64,000 nucleotides of DNA from Insolitispirillum peregrinum (GCF_900156605.1 NZ_FTOA01000006.1:124001-188000); one strand, 5' to 3'; positions 56,080 through 64,000 are shown, counted from the stretch's first letter. Notes: generated from the letters alone by a model not told the origin. Numbers and translations are program-made.

Positions 56080-56846
56080 GTACGCTGGCAAAGGGATCGC
56101 CGTGGTTCCTGTTTGACCGTCCACCGGCACCGGATGACCTGCTGTTGCTCTGTCTGCCCTATGCCGGTGGCGGTGCATCGGTCTATCGCGGCTGGCAGGC
56201 GGCGATGCCGCCGGGAGTGACGCTCTGCCGGGTGCAGTTGCCGGGGCGGGAAAGCCGCTTTGGCGAACCGCTGCTGCACGCCATGCCCGACCTGCTGGAG
56301 GGGCTGCTGCTGGCCCTGCGGCCCTGGCTGGGACATCGGCTGGTGCTGTTCGGTCACAGCATGGGCGGGATCGTGGCCGCCGAACTGGTCCATGCCCTGC
56401 GCGATGCCTGTGGGGTGACGCCGCTGCATCTGTTGATTTCCGGCTCGCGTCCGCCGCATGTGCCGACCCCGTCGCCGATGAGCACGCTGCCGTCAGCCCG
56501 CTTCCGGCAGGCGTTGCAGCGCGACGGCGGCACCCCGCAAGAGGTGATCGACTGCGACGAGCTGATGGCGCTGTTCGAGCCGATCCTGCGCGCCGATCAC
56601 ACCGTTCTGGAAACGTGGGCCCCGCAACCGGTGCGCCCGCTGGTGGTGCCGCTGACGGTGCTGGCCGGGCTGGAGGACACCATCGTTCCCCACCCGGTGG
56701 TGTCGCAATGGCGGGCCTATGCCACTGGCCCGTACCGGCAGGTTGATCTGCCCGCCGGGCATTTCTTTGTCCGCACCCATGCCGAGGCTGTACAGGCGGT
56801 GGTGCGATCGACCCTTTCCCCCCTGCTGATGGAGGCTGTGCGATGA
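56076..56846 (+). CDS. Type II (editing) thioesterase
   Basis: A 256-aa alpha/beta hydrolase of the YbtT/PchC/GrsT type. LCLPYAGGGASVYRGW, PGRESRFGEP, GHSMGGIVAAE (nucleophile Ser), DTIVPHPVVSQW and LPAGHFFV (catalytic His) are in order. It clears aberrant acyl groups from carrier domains. Overlaps NRPS 2 and the carboxylase/reductase gene by 4 bp each, so it is translationally coupled. Confidence 0.94.
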   Translation: MSTLAKGSPWFLFDRPPAPDDLLLLCLPYAGGGASVYRGWQAAMPPGVTLCRVQLPGRESRFGEPLLHAMPDLLEGLLLALRPWLGHRLVLFGHSMGGIVAAELVHALRDACGVTPLHLLISGSRPPHVPTPSPMSTLPSARFRQALQRDGGTPQEVIDCDELMALFEPILRADHTVLETWAPQPVRPLVVPLTVLAGLEDTIVPHPVVSQWRAYATGPYRQVDLPAGHFFVRTHAEAVQAVVRSTLSPLLMEAVR

Positions 56847-58258
56847 GCAGTCCAGCAACAATGACCGCCCCGGCCACCGCAGCAGCGGTGTCACCCGCCC
56901 CGGGCATCGCAGCAGCGGTGCCACCCGCTGTCGTCGCCAGTCTGTTGAACGATGCTGAAACCGACGTGCAGGACGTTCTGCACCGCCCGCTTCCGGCCAC
57001 CATGCGGGCATTGGTCCTGCTGCGTGAGGACGAGCAGCGCATGCGGTCGGCCCCTGCCGACAAACGCCATGGCTTTGCGACCCTGCATTACCGTGATGTG
57101 CCGGTGCCGCAGCCCGGAGTGGGCGAAGTGCTGGTGGCGGTGATGGCGGCCAGCCTGAATTACAACACCCTGTGGTCGGCGCGCCATGAACCGATGTCGC
57201 CCTTTCGCTATCTGGGCCAGTTCGCCCAGCTGGAAGCGGCCAACGCCCGCCATAACGTTGACTATCAGGTGATTGGCAGCGATGCCTGCGGGGTGGTGGT
57301 GCAGATTGGCGACGGCGTGACCAATTGCCGCCCCGGCGACCGGGTGGTGATCCATCCCGGCGTGGTCAATCCGCAATCCCCGATGGTCCACGCTGACGCG
57401 GTGCGCGATGACCACACCCGCGCCTGGGGGTTTGAAACCAACTTTGGCTCGCTGGCGGAATACTGTCTGGTGCGGGCCAGCCAGTTGATGCCCAAACCGG
57501 CGCATCTGAGCTGGGAAGAGGCCGCCAGCCTGCCGCTGGTCAACGGCACCGTCTATCGCATGCTGGTGTCGGACAACGGGGCCCGGTTGCGGCTGGGCGA
57601 AAGCGTGCTGATCTGGGGCGGTGTTGGCGGGCTGGGCAGTCTGGCCATCCAGTACGTGCTGCGCGCGGGTGGCCATCCGATTGCGGTGGTGTCCAGCCCG
57701 GCGAAGGCCGAACTGGCGCGTGCGCTGGGCTGCGAGGCGGTGATTGACCGCTCGGCGGAAGGTTATCGCTTTGTGGCGGCGGATGGCTCGCCCAACATGC
57801 GCGACATGCTGCGCTTCCGCAAACAGGTGCGCAGCCTCAACCATGGGCGGGACCCCGAGATCGTCTTTGAACACACCGGCAAGGAAACCTTTGCCACCAG
57901 CGTGTTTGTGGCCGCCCATGGCGGCCGCGTCGTCACCTGCGGATCGACCAGCGGCTTTGATCATGGCTATGACAACCGCTATCTGTGGATGCACGTCAAA
58001 TCGATCATCGGCTCGCACGGGGCCAACTGGTACGAGGCCTGGCAGGCCAATGATCTGGTTTGCCGGGGGCTGATTGTGCCGACGGTGTCGGCGGTCTTCC
58101 CGCTGGCCGAAACCCGCCAGGGGATCGAGCAGATGCGCAGCAACACCCACGTCGGCAAGATTGCCATCCTGTGCCAGGCGGGCCAGCCCGGTCAGGGCAT
58201 CGAAGACCCGGCCCTGCGCGCCCGGGTCGGGGAACAGCGCCTGATGCTGTTTCGTTGA
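56843..58258 (+). CDS. Enoyl-CoA carboxylase/reductase (crotonyl-CoA carboxylase/reductase family)
   Basis: A 471-aa MDR-superfamily protein. ATMRALVLLREDE, NTLWSARHEPMSPF, GSDACGVVV, WGFETNFGSLAEY, LIWGGVGGLGS (NADPH loop), DPEIVFEHTG and KSIIGSHGANWYEA follow crotonyl-CoA carboxylase/reductases. Asn108, Phe197-Glu198 and His392 have the spacing (89 and 194) of the CO2-pocket residues N81, F170, E171, H365 of the Kitasatospora enzyme. It should reductively carboxylate an enoyl-CoA to an alkylmalonyl-CoA such as ethylmalonyl-CoA. About 27 extra N-terminal residues contain an internal repeat (AAAVSPA/AAAVPPA). Coupled to the siderophore genes by ATGA overlap. The exact substrate is inferred. 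Confidence 0.92.
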   Translation: MSSPATMTAPATAAAVSPAPGIAAAVPPAVVASLLNDAETDVQDVLHRPLPATMRALVLLREDEQRMRSAPADKRHGFATLHYRDVPVPQPGVGEVLVAVMAASLNYNTLWSARHEPMSPFRYLGQFAQLEAANARHNVDYQVIGSDACGVVVQIGDGVTNCRPGDRVVIHPGVVNPQSPMVHADAVRDDHTRAWGFETNFGSLAEYCLVRASQLMPKPAHLSWEEAASLPLVNGTVYRMLVSDNGARLRLGESVLIWGGVGGLGSLAIQYVLRAGGHPIAVVSSPAKAELARALGCEAVIDRSAEGYRFVAADGSPNMRDMLRFRKQVRSLNHGRDPEIVFEHTGKETFATSVFVAAHGGRVVTCGSTSGFDHGYDNRYLWMHVKSIIGSHGANWYEAWQANDLVCRGLIVPTVSAVFPLAETRQGIEQMRSNTHVGKIAILCQAGQPGQGIEDPALRARVGEQRLMLFR

Positions 58259-58278
58259 TCATGAAGGACATTGACACC

Positions 58279-60084
58279 ATGACGGAACAACGGAAATCGT
58301 CGCCGCTGGCGGTCTATCTGTCGGCGCTTCGCCCGTGGCGGGGGCTGGTGTACCTGATGCTGGGGCTGGCCTGTCTGGCGGCGGTGCTGGAGCTGGCCCC
58401 CTGGCTGGTGGCATGGCGGATGATGGTGGCGGTGCTGGAGCCGGCGGAGGGTGATCCGTCATTGCAGGCTCTGGTGGCGCTGGCTCTGGGGCTGGTACTG
58501 GCGCGCTTTGCGGTGCAGGCAGGGGTGACCATCAGCGGCCATCGCGCCGCCTTTCAGGCCGAGGCCGCCTTGCGGCACCGCTTGATTGACCATCTGGCCC
58601 GCCTGCCGCTGGCGACGCTGGAGGGACGCACCGGCGACCTGAAGCAGGTGGTGATGGAGGATGTTGGGCGGCTGAACGGCCTGCTGGCCCACACCGTGCC
58701 GGATGTGCTGTCCGGCCTGCTGTTGCCGCTGGTGACGCTGGCGGCCTTTGCGGTGATTGACTGGCGGATGGCGCTGGCCTCTGCCGCGCTGCTACCGATC
58801 GGCCTGTGGGCGCAGGCGCGCATGGCCGCCGGAGCCGCCACCGTCTATCAGCAGTGGGTGGCCGCCGAAGCCCGTAGCGGCAAGGCGCTGCTGTCCTATG
58901 TGCGCGGGATTGCCACCCTGCGCGCCTTTTCCCGTCAGGCCAGCAGTCTGGACGAGGTGCGCCAGAGCGTGCAGGCGGTCCAGAGCATGGCCGAAGACAT
59001 CACCCGCCGCTCGGCGGTGCCCTATGCGGTGTTCGGCATGTGCATGACCTATCCGCTGGTGGTGCTGCTGCCGCTGGGGCTGCTGTGGGTCAATGCGGAC
59101 AGTCTGGCCTTTGCCGATTACCTGCTGTTTCTGGCCTTGGGTGGGGTGCTGCTGCTGCCGCTGAACCGGGTGATGATGGCATTGCACGGATTGCGCAAGC
59201 TGTCGGCATCGGGCACGCGGATCATGGCGGTGCTGGAGCAGGCACCACAGGCCTCGACCCCGGTGGGGGAGGCGGTTCCGGCGGATGCCTCGGTACGCTT
59301 TGAGGCGGTTGACTATGCTCCTTCCGCCGATCCTGCCAGCCCGCGCCTGTTGCACGAGGTCAGTTTTGCGCTGCCCGCCGGGACGGTGACGGTGGTGACC
59401 GGGCCGTCGGGGGCAGGGAAAACCACGCTCGCCCGCCTGTTGACCCGGATGATCGAACCGACTGCCGGACGCATCACGCTGGGTGGGATCGATCTGCGCG
59501 ACCTGCCGCTGGAAACCCTGCGGGCACAGGTGGCGATTGTCTTTCAGGACCCGGTGCTGTTTCACGCCTCGTTGCGCGACAATATTCGGCTCGCCCGTCC
59601 GGCTGCCGATGATACCGAGGTGATCGCCGCCCTGCGCGCTGCCGGAGCCGGTGGCATGCTGGTCAGCCTGCCGGACGGGCTGGATACGCTGATCGGGGAT
59701 CGCGGCACCCGCCTGTCAGGCGGCGAGCGGCAGCGGATCGCGCTGGCGCGGGCGTTCCTGAAGAATGCCCCGGTGCTGATTCTCGACGAAGCCACCGCCC
59801 ATGTTGACCCGGTGGCCGAACGGGACATCCGGCAGGCGATGACCGCCCTGATGCAGGGGCGCAGCGTGCTGTTGATCGCCCACCGCCTGCGCGGGGCCGA
59901 ACAGGCCGGTCAGGTGGTGGTGATGGACGGCGGGCGGGTGGTAGCGAGCGGGCCTCACCAGACCCTGCTGGCTGACTGTGACCTGTACCGCCGTCTGTGG
60001 CAGGCGCAGGACAGCGCCGCCGACTGGAGTCTGGGGCAGGCTCCGCTCTCCGTTCTTCCCGCCACTCAGGCCGTTGCACCATGA
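58279..60084 (+). CDS. ABC transporter, fused membrane and ATPase domains (YbtP-like)
   Basis: A 601-aa exporter-fold half transporter. Six helices lie in ~20-310 and the NBD in ~345-580: Walker A GPSGAGKTT, signature LSGGERQRIALA, Walker B VLILDEATAH, H-loop IAHRLRG. YbtP and YbtQ have this fold yet import ferric-yersiniabactin, and position suggests the same here; export remains possible. I chose the ATG with AAGGA upstream; an in-frame ATG at 58261 lacks an RBS. Overlaps the next ABC gene by 4 bp. Confidence 0.9.
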   Translation: MTEQRKSSPLAVYLSALRPWRGLVYLMLGLACLAAVLELAPWLVAWRMMVAVLEPAEGDPSLQALVALALGLVLARFAVQAGVTISGHRAAFQAEAALRHRLIDHLARLPLATLEGRTGDLKQVVMEDVGRLNGLLAHTVPDVLSGLLLPLVTLAAFAVIDWRMALASAALLPIGLWAQARMAAGAATVYQQWVAAEARSGKALLSYVRGIATLRAFSRQASSLDEVRQSVQAVQSMAEDITRRSAVPYAVFGMCMTYPLVVLLPLGLLWVNADSLAFADYLLFLALGGVLLLPLNRVMMALHGLRKLSASGTRIMAVLEQAPQASTPVGEAVPADASVRFEAVDYAPSADPASPRLLHEVSFALPAGTVTVVTGPSGAGKTTLARLLTRMIEPTAGRITLGGIDLRDLPLETLRAQVAIVFQDPVLFHASLRDNIRLARPAADDTEVIAALRAAGAGGMLVSLPDGLDTLIGDRGTRLSGGERQRIALARAFLKNAPVLILDEATAHVDPVAERDIRQAMTALMQGRSVLLIAHRLRGAEQAGQVVVMDGGRVVASGPHQTLLADCDLYRRLWQAQDSAADWSLGQAPLSVLPATQAVAP

Positions 60085-61808
60085 AGGGGCCGTTGACCAT
60101 GCGTATGCCGTTGGGATTTGATTTGGCCGGGGCAGTGGACCGGCGTCTGTGGTGGGGCTTGCTGTGGGGGGCGCTGGGGGCGGTGGCCGATGCGGTGCCG
60201 TGGGCGCTGCTGGTGGCCCTGCCGCTGCTGATGCAGGAGGACGGCGGCGGGATGTCGCCGGTGTGGCTGCTGGCAGGCCTTGGAGCCGCTGGTTTTGTGC
60301 TGGGCAGCGGGCTGAAGGCACTGGCCCTGAATGCCAATTTTTCTTCAACCTACACCATGGTGGCGCAGGCGCGGCTGCGGCTGGCCGACCATGTGGCCCG
60401 CCTGCCGCTGGGACGGGTGTTGAGCTGGCGTGACGGGGCAATCTCTGACCTGCTGAGTAGCAAGTTCAGCCTGTATCAGGACATCATGACCCATGTGTGG
60501 GGGCTGGTAGTGGCCGGGCTGACCTTCCCGGTTCTGCTGTGGGCGATGCTGTTGCTGCTGGACTGGCGGCTGGCGCTGGTCTATCTGGCCTTTGTGCCGG
60601 TGGCGATGCTGGCCATTCCGTGGAGCTATCGCCTGCTGGATGCCGCCGCCGCGCGGGTGTCTGCCGAGCGCGATCTGGCCGTTGCCGGGGTGGTCGAAGT
60701 GGTCGGCGGGGCCCGTGATCTGGCCTTTTTTGATCCGCAGGACCGTCGGCGACAGGCGGTGCATCAGCATTTTGACGCCCTCAGCCGGGCCAGTCTGGCC
60801 ACCGAAGTGGCTCCGGCTCCGGCGCTGGCCAGCTATGCGCTGGTGCTGAACGTCGGGGTGGTGGCGGTGATGCTGCTGGCCGACCACTGGCTGGGCGATG
60901 GCTCGCTGGCGCCGATGGTGCTGTGTCTGGCGCTGTTTCTGGTCTTGCGCCTGAACGGGGCGGTGGCCGAATTCGGGCTGTTTCTGGCCGAGTTGCGCTT
61001 TGCCCGCGCGGTGTTGTCCGACATCCGGGCGCTGGCCAACGAACCGCCGTTGCCGCAGACCAAGGCCGCTGTCCAGCCGGTCGGGGGCGAGATCCAGTTT
61101 GAGGATGTCAGCTTTGCCTATGACGGGCAGGCGGTGATTCGCGGGCTGTCGGCCCGTCTGCCCGCCGGGACGGTGACCGCGCTGGTTGGCCCGTCGGGGG
61201 CGGGGAAAAGCACGCTGGCCCATCTGGTCGGTCGTCTGTGGGATGTGCAGGCCGGAGCAATCCGCATTGGCGGCGTTGACCTGCGCCAGATGGATGAGGC
61301 CACCCTCAACCGCACGGTCAGCATGGTGTTGCAGGACGTAACCCTGTTTCCAATGACGCTGGCCGACAACATCCGCCTCGGTCGGCCCGAGGCGTCTGAT
61401 GACGAAGTGATGGCCGCTGCCGAGGCCGCCTGCATCCATCAGCGGATCATGGATTTGCCATCGGGCTACCAAACGGTGTTTGACCCGGAAGCCGTCCGCC
61501 TGTCGGGCGGGGAGCAACAGCGGGTGGCGATTGCGCGGGCCTTGCTGAAAGACGCGCCGGTGCTGATCCTCGACGAAGCCACCGCCAGCATTGACCTCGA
61601 CAGTGAGGCACTGGTTCAGCAGGCACTCAGCCGGTTGTGTGCCGGGCGAACGGTGCTGGTGATTGCCCATCGCCTGTGGACCATTCGCCACGCCGACCTG
61701 ATTCTGGTGATGCAGGACGGCGCGGTGATCGAGCGGGGGACGCATCCCGAGCTGATCGACAGCCGGGGGACCTATGCCCGGCTGTGGCAGGCTCAACAGG
61801 GAAGATAA
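60081..61808 (+). CDS. ABC transporter, fused membrane and ATPase domains (YbtQ-like)
   Basis: A 575-aa half transporter, partner of the preceding protein. Membrane part ~15-310, NBD ~330-565: Walker A GPSGAGKST, LQDVTLFPMTLADNIRLG, signature LSGGEQQRVAIA, Walker B VLILDEATASID, H-loop IAHRLWT. ATGA overlap with the upstream gene supports a heterodimer. The stop codon lies within a Fur-box-like sequence that leads into the AraC regulator gene. Confidence 0.9.
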   Translation: MKGPLTMRMPLGFDLAGAVDRRLWWGLLWGALGAVADAVPWALLVALPLLMQEDGGGMSPVWLLAGLGAAGFVLGSGLKALALNANFSSTYTMVAQARLRLADHVARLPLGRVLSWRDGAISDLLSSKFSLYQDIMTHVWGLVVAGLTFPVLLWAMLLLLDWRLALVYLAFVPVAMLAIPWSYRLLDAAAARVSAERDLAVAGVVEVVGGARDLAFFDPQDRRRQAVHQHFDALSRASLATEVAPAPALASYALVLNVGVVAVMLLADHWLGDGSLAPMVLCLALFLVLRLNGAVAEFGLFLAELRFARAVLSDIRALANEPPLPQTKAAVQPVGGEIQFEDVSFAYDGQAVIRGLSARLPAGTVTALVGPSGAGKSTLAHLVGRLWDVQAGAIRIGGVDLRQMDEATLNRTVSMVLQDVTLFPMTLADNIRLGRPEASDDEVMAAAEAACIHQRIMDLPSGYQTVFDPEAVRLSGGEQQRVAIARALLKDAPVLILDEATASIDLDSEALVQQALSRLCAGRTVLVIAHRLWTIRHADLILVMQDGAVIERGTHPELIDSRGTYARLWQAQQGR

Positions 61809-61822
61809 TAAGAATTATTTGC
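61804..61822 (+). promoter_or_regulatory. Fur-box-like sequence before the AraC regulator
   Basis: GATAATAAGAATTATTTGC matches the 19-bp Fur consensus (GATAATGATAATCATTATC) at 14 positions by eye. It overlaps the stop codon of the ABC gene and ends 2 bp before the AraC ATG, so the regulator may be iron-controlled apart from the operon. Confidence 0.5.
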
Positions 61823-61824
61823 AA

Positions 61825-62829
61825 ATGAATGCCGGTCGCACTATCCTTTCCACCATGGATGATCATAGCAGGCAGATATCCCTCTATTCGCCCCGCCAGC
61901 ACCACGATCTGGCCAGCCAGTGCGGCTATCGCTATCGCGATCTGCAAATTGATGGCCGGGCTCCGCAGGCTGACGAAGCGCAGGCGATGATGCAGGGAAA
62001 AACAGTGGCAGCCCCGGTTCAGCCGGGGTTGACCCTGATGCTGTCGGATATCACCCAGTTCCATGATTTTTCCGCCGAAGCCGAAATGGCCTCCGGCCTG
62101 CTGGTCGGGGTGTCGCTGGCCGGGGTCAGCGATGGCATGGTCGAAGGCATCGGCGCCGTCCACACGCCAGCCGGTGAAGGGCTGTCGCTGAACATGGGGC
62201 GTCCCCTGCTGTTTTCCGGTCAGCAGCGCAAGGGCCTGCACTATACCACCGCTTCGGTCTATGCCACGGCGGACTGGCTGGAACAGCACGGCCTGCTGGT
62301 GACCGCCGACTTTGCCGGGACAGGCCGGGTGGCGGCCCGTAACTGGGTACCATCGGCGGAATTGCGCCACCATTTGTCGCATCTGGTCCACGGGGCGGCG
62401 GGCGGTGTCTTTGAGCGGTTGACGCAGGAAGCCCTGTCGCTGGAACTGGTGCGTCAGGGGGTAACGCCCTTTCTGGACGGTGATCCGACGGTGGGGTCGC
62501 TGGCTCCAGCCGACCGGGCGCGTATGCACCGGGTGCGGGATGCGCTGGTGGCGGCTCCGGGGGCGGATCACCGGCTGGGCGATCTGGCCCGTGATGCCGG
62601 GGTCAGTGTCACCGTCCTGAAGGAAAAGTACCGCCTTGCCTTTGGCGAGACGGTGTTTGAAACCCTGCGTGCGGTACGGCTTGACCTGGGGCGGCGCCTG
62701 CTGGAACAGGGGATGCCGCTGGCGCAGGTGGCAGCGGCGGTTGGCTATGCCCATGCGGCCAATTTTGTCACCGCCTACCGGCGGCGCTTTGGGGTGTCGC
62801 CCCGCCGCCATCTTCAGCAAGGTCTCTGA
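61825..62829 (+). CDS. AraC family regulator, PchR/YbtA-like
   Basis: A 334-aa protein (ATG at 61855 would give 324 aa). The N-terminal ~230 residues form the sensor part (FSGQQRKGLHYTTASVYA is typical of PchR-like regulators). The C-terminal AraC HTH has LGDLARDAGVSVTVLKEKY and QVAAAVGYAHAANFVTAYRR, then FGVSPRRH. PchR and YbtA activate siderophore biosynthesis and receptor genes when the ferric siderophore is inside the cell. It is the last gene before a strong terminator. Confidence 0.9.
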   Translation: MNAGRTILSTMDDHSRQISLYSPRQHHDLASQCGYRYRDLQIDGRAPQADEAQAMMQGKTVAAPVQPGLTLMLSDITQFHDFSAEAEMASGLLVGVSLAGVSDGMVEGIGAVHTPAGEGLSLNMGRPLLFSGQQRKGLHYTTASVYATADWLEQHGLLVTADFAGTGRVAARNWVPSAELRHHLSHLVHGAAGGVFERLTQEALSLELVRQGVTPFLDGDPTVGSLAPADRARMHRVRDALVAAPGADHRLGDLARDAGVSVTVLKEKYRLAFGETVFETLRAVRLDLGRRLLEQGMPLAQVAAAVGYAHAANFVTAYRRRFGVSPRRHLQQGL

Positions 62830-62867
62830 ACCGGCACTGCTTGTTTCCGGTTTTTCACCGTCGTCAC

Positions 62868-62902
62868 AAGGCCCGCTGCATCCACGCCATGCAGCGGGCC
62901 TT
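62868..62902 (+). terminator. Strong hairpin at the end of the siderophore operon
   Basis: AAGGCCCGCTGCAT and ATGCAGCGGGCCTT form a perfect 14-bp stem with a 7-nt loop, followed by GCTGCGTTTGG. It lies 39 bases past the AraC stop codon. The T-run is weak, but the stem is the strongest in the region. Confidence 0.75.
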
Positions 62903-63048
62903 GCTGCGTTTGGCGCGCCGGGTGAGGCGGCTTTTGGCAAAGGAAATCCGTCCATTCGCATAACGGTTGGTGATTGCTGGCGTTGGTCGCGGCAGCCTAT
63001 AGTTCTTTCAGATAAGAATGAGAGTTGATCGCAATAATGAGGCCGCCC

Positions 63049-63450
63049 ATGACATACACCATTGATGTGTCTGCCTTTCCACTGGTCTGGTTGCCAGCGC
63101 AGTATCAGCCGCTGGATGAGGACCAGTCGCAGGCCTTCATCGCCGGTCTCGGGGCTTTGCTGGATGCCGGACGGCGCTATGTGCTGATCGCGGAAAACGG
63201 CCCGCCGCCGATGTCCGAGGCCGGATCGCAGGCGTTCAGCCGGTGGTTCCGCCGGGAACGGGACCGCCTGCGGCAGGTCTGTGCCGGGATGGTGATGCTG
63301 ATCGCTGACCCGCAGGCGCGGGCAGTGGCCGAGGGGCAGGTGGCGGCGATGCTGCGCGGCGGGGCCTGGCCCTATCCGATGATTGTGTTGGGCACCCGAC
63401 AGGACGCCGAAGACTGGGCTGCCGGGCAGCTTGCTCTGGTGCAGGGATAA
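63049..63450 (+). CDS. Hypothetical protein next to the siderophore operon
   Basis: A 133-aa protein, start MTYTIDVSAFPLVWL after TGAGG; earlier starts at 63025 and 63037 are possible. It looks like a compact soluble alpha/beta protein: alternating hydrophobic strands (YVLIAENG, GMVMLIAD, YPMIVLGT) and helices (SQAFSRWFRRERDRL). The pattern recalls SpoIIAA/STAS-like domains, but I cannot assign a family. A GAATGAGAGTTGATCGCAATAATGA sequence upstream shares the TCGCAAT core of the iron-box-like sites. Codon use matches neighbours, and an AraC gene follows after 15 bp, so the two probably form one unit. Confidence 0.65.
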   Translation: MTYTIDVSAFPLVWLPAQYQPLDEDQSQAFIAGLGALLDAGRRYVLIAENGPPPMSEAGSQAFSRWFRRERDRLRQVCAGMVMLIADPQARAVAEGQVAAMLRGGAWPYPMIVLGTRQDAEDWAAGQLALVQG

Positions 63451-63465
63451 GGGGAGCCGCAGGTG

Positions 63466-64000
63466 ATGAGGCAGGGACGGGGAGCACGCCGCGTGGTCTT
63501 GCGGAGCCGCGAGATTGATCTCGATGACCGGTACCGGATGCATCTGTACGAACTGCTGGATGCCAGCAGCCATCCACTGCCGCGCATTGGCGGGATGGCG
63601 ATGCAGGTGGTCTCCGGGACGGTGGTACTGAGTTCAGCGGTGGTCGGGCGGACCTGTGTGGCGCGCGAAGGCGATTTTCTGCTGTTGTCGGCCGACGATC
63701 AGGGCGAGCCGTGGCAGGTGGCCGCCGCGCGGGGGGAAACGGTGCGGCTGGTGGTGCTGACCGCCGGGCCGGGCGGGTTTTCTGCGCCGCGTGGCGATGA
63801 CAACCGGCGGGACGGCCTGTATCTGACCTCCCACGGCTTTCCGTCGCTGGGGGCGCAAATCTGGGCCAGCCCGACCGAAGGCGAAGCGCATCAACTGTAC
63901 ATGCGGGCCAAGGGGCTGGAGCTGACGGCGATGATTCTGGCCTCGTTGCACCAGAAAGCCACCCAGCCCGCCCTCCGCTCGGCCAGTCAGCGGGTGCAGG
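63466..64000 (+). CDS. AraC-type regulator, N-terminal part (truncated by window end)
   Basis: An open frame from the ATG (GTG one codon earlier) to the window end gives 178 codons. It begins MRQGRGARRVVLRSREIDL. The segments GDFLLLSADDQG, TAGPGGFSAPRGD and YMRAKGLELTAMILASLHQK resemble the sensor part and linker helix of PchR/YbtA-like AraC proteins, in which a similar helix (..KxLELLAL..) precedes the DNA-binding domain. That domain would lie beyond the window. A second such regulator here could control the unknown 133-aa gene or the siderophore locus. Confidence 0.6.
   Translation, partial: MRQGRGARRVVLRSREIDLDDRYRMHLYELLDASSHPLPRIGGMAMQVVSGTVVLSSAVVGRTCVAREGDFLLLSADDQGEPWQVAAARGETVRLVVLTAGPGGFSAPRGDDNRRDGLYLTSHGFPSLGAQIWASPTEGEAHQLYMRAKGLELTAMILASLHQKATQPALRSASQRVQ

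Overview
High-GC alphaproteobacterial chromosome, most likely a Rhodospirillales member. The clues are a DnaA-like regulator of the HdaA type, the block hisG(short form)-hisD-UPF0262-phosphatase-infA-maf-rng-yacG, and murA next to dcd. The window holds housekeeping genes interrupted by three metabolic islands and several families of short palindromic intergenic repeats.

Layout. 1-320: 3' end of hdaA. 652-7987 (minus): a complete malonate-use locus (madL, madM, mdcA, C, D, E, G, B, H) with a divergent GntR/FCD regulator at 8234. 9013-9087: tRNA-Thr(GGT). 9239-18231 (plus): small protein, dcd, murA, small membrane protein, hisG, hisD, UPF0262, LMW-PTPase-like protein, infA, maf, rng, yacG. 18510-25408: AsmA-like protein, GST, an NAD(P)-binding protein with divergent HxlR regulator, a small secreted protein and an N-acetylmuramoyl-L-alanine amidase. 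25791-32166 (plus): uptake [NiFe] hydrogenase operon hupS-L-C-D-F-G and hupH, without hyp genes in this window. 32358-34890 (minus): three nucleotide-sugar genes. 34985-38047 (minus): an ABC-2 exporter with HlyD-type lipoprotein. 38220-40451 (minus): TonB-dependent receptor, divergent from a 22-kb siderophore operon at 40879-62829, followed by a 133-aa unknown protein and a second, truncated AraC regulator.

The siderophore operon is the highlight. Isochorismate synthase and a PchB-like isochorismate pyruvate-lyase make salicylate, and a stand-alone ligase activates it. NRPS 1 (ArCP-Cy-A-PCP), a PKS (KS-AT-KR-ACP) and NRPS 2 (Cy-A-PCP-TE) form the assembly line. Both A domains give the cysteine code DLYNMSLIWK. 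Most genes overlap by ATGA, so translation is probably coupled. Unlike yersiniabactin synthetase there is no C-methyltransferase domain. Instead the operon encodes an enoyl-CoA (crotonyl-CoA type) carboxylase/reductase with the CO2-pocket residues Asn, Phe-Glu and His at the spacing of characterised enzymes, and the AT carries RAGH, of the XAGH type associated with ethylmalonyl extenders. I infer a salicylyl-thiazoline / alkylated polyketide / thiazoline siderophore built with ethylmalonyl-CoA or a related extender. Two YbtP/YbtQ-like ABC proteins and a PchR/YbtA-like regulator complete the system.

Repeats: a two-hairpin element (R1) recurs at least seven times, often overlapping stop codons. 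A MITE-like element (R2), with inverted ends and about 9-bp target duplications, is inserted inside R1 at two places.
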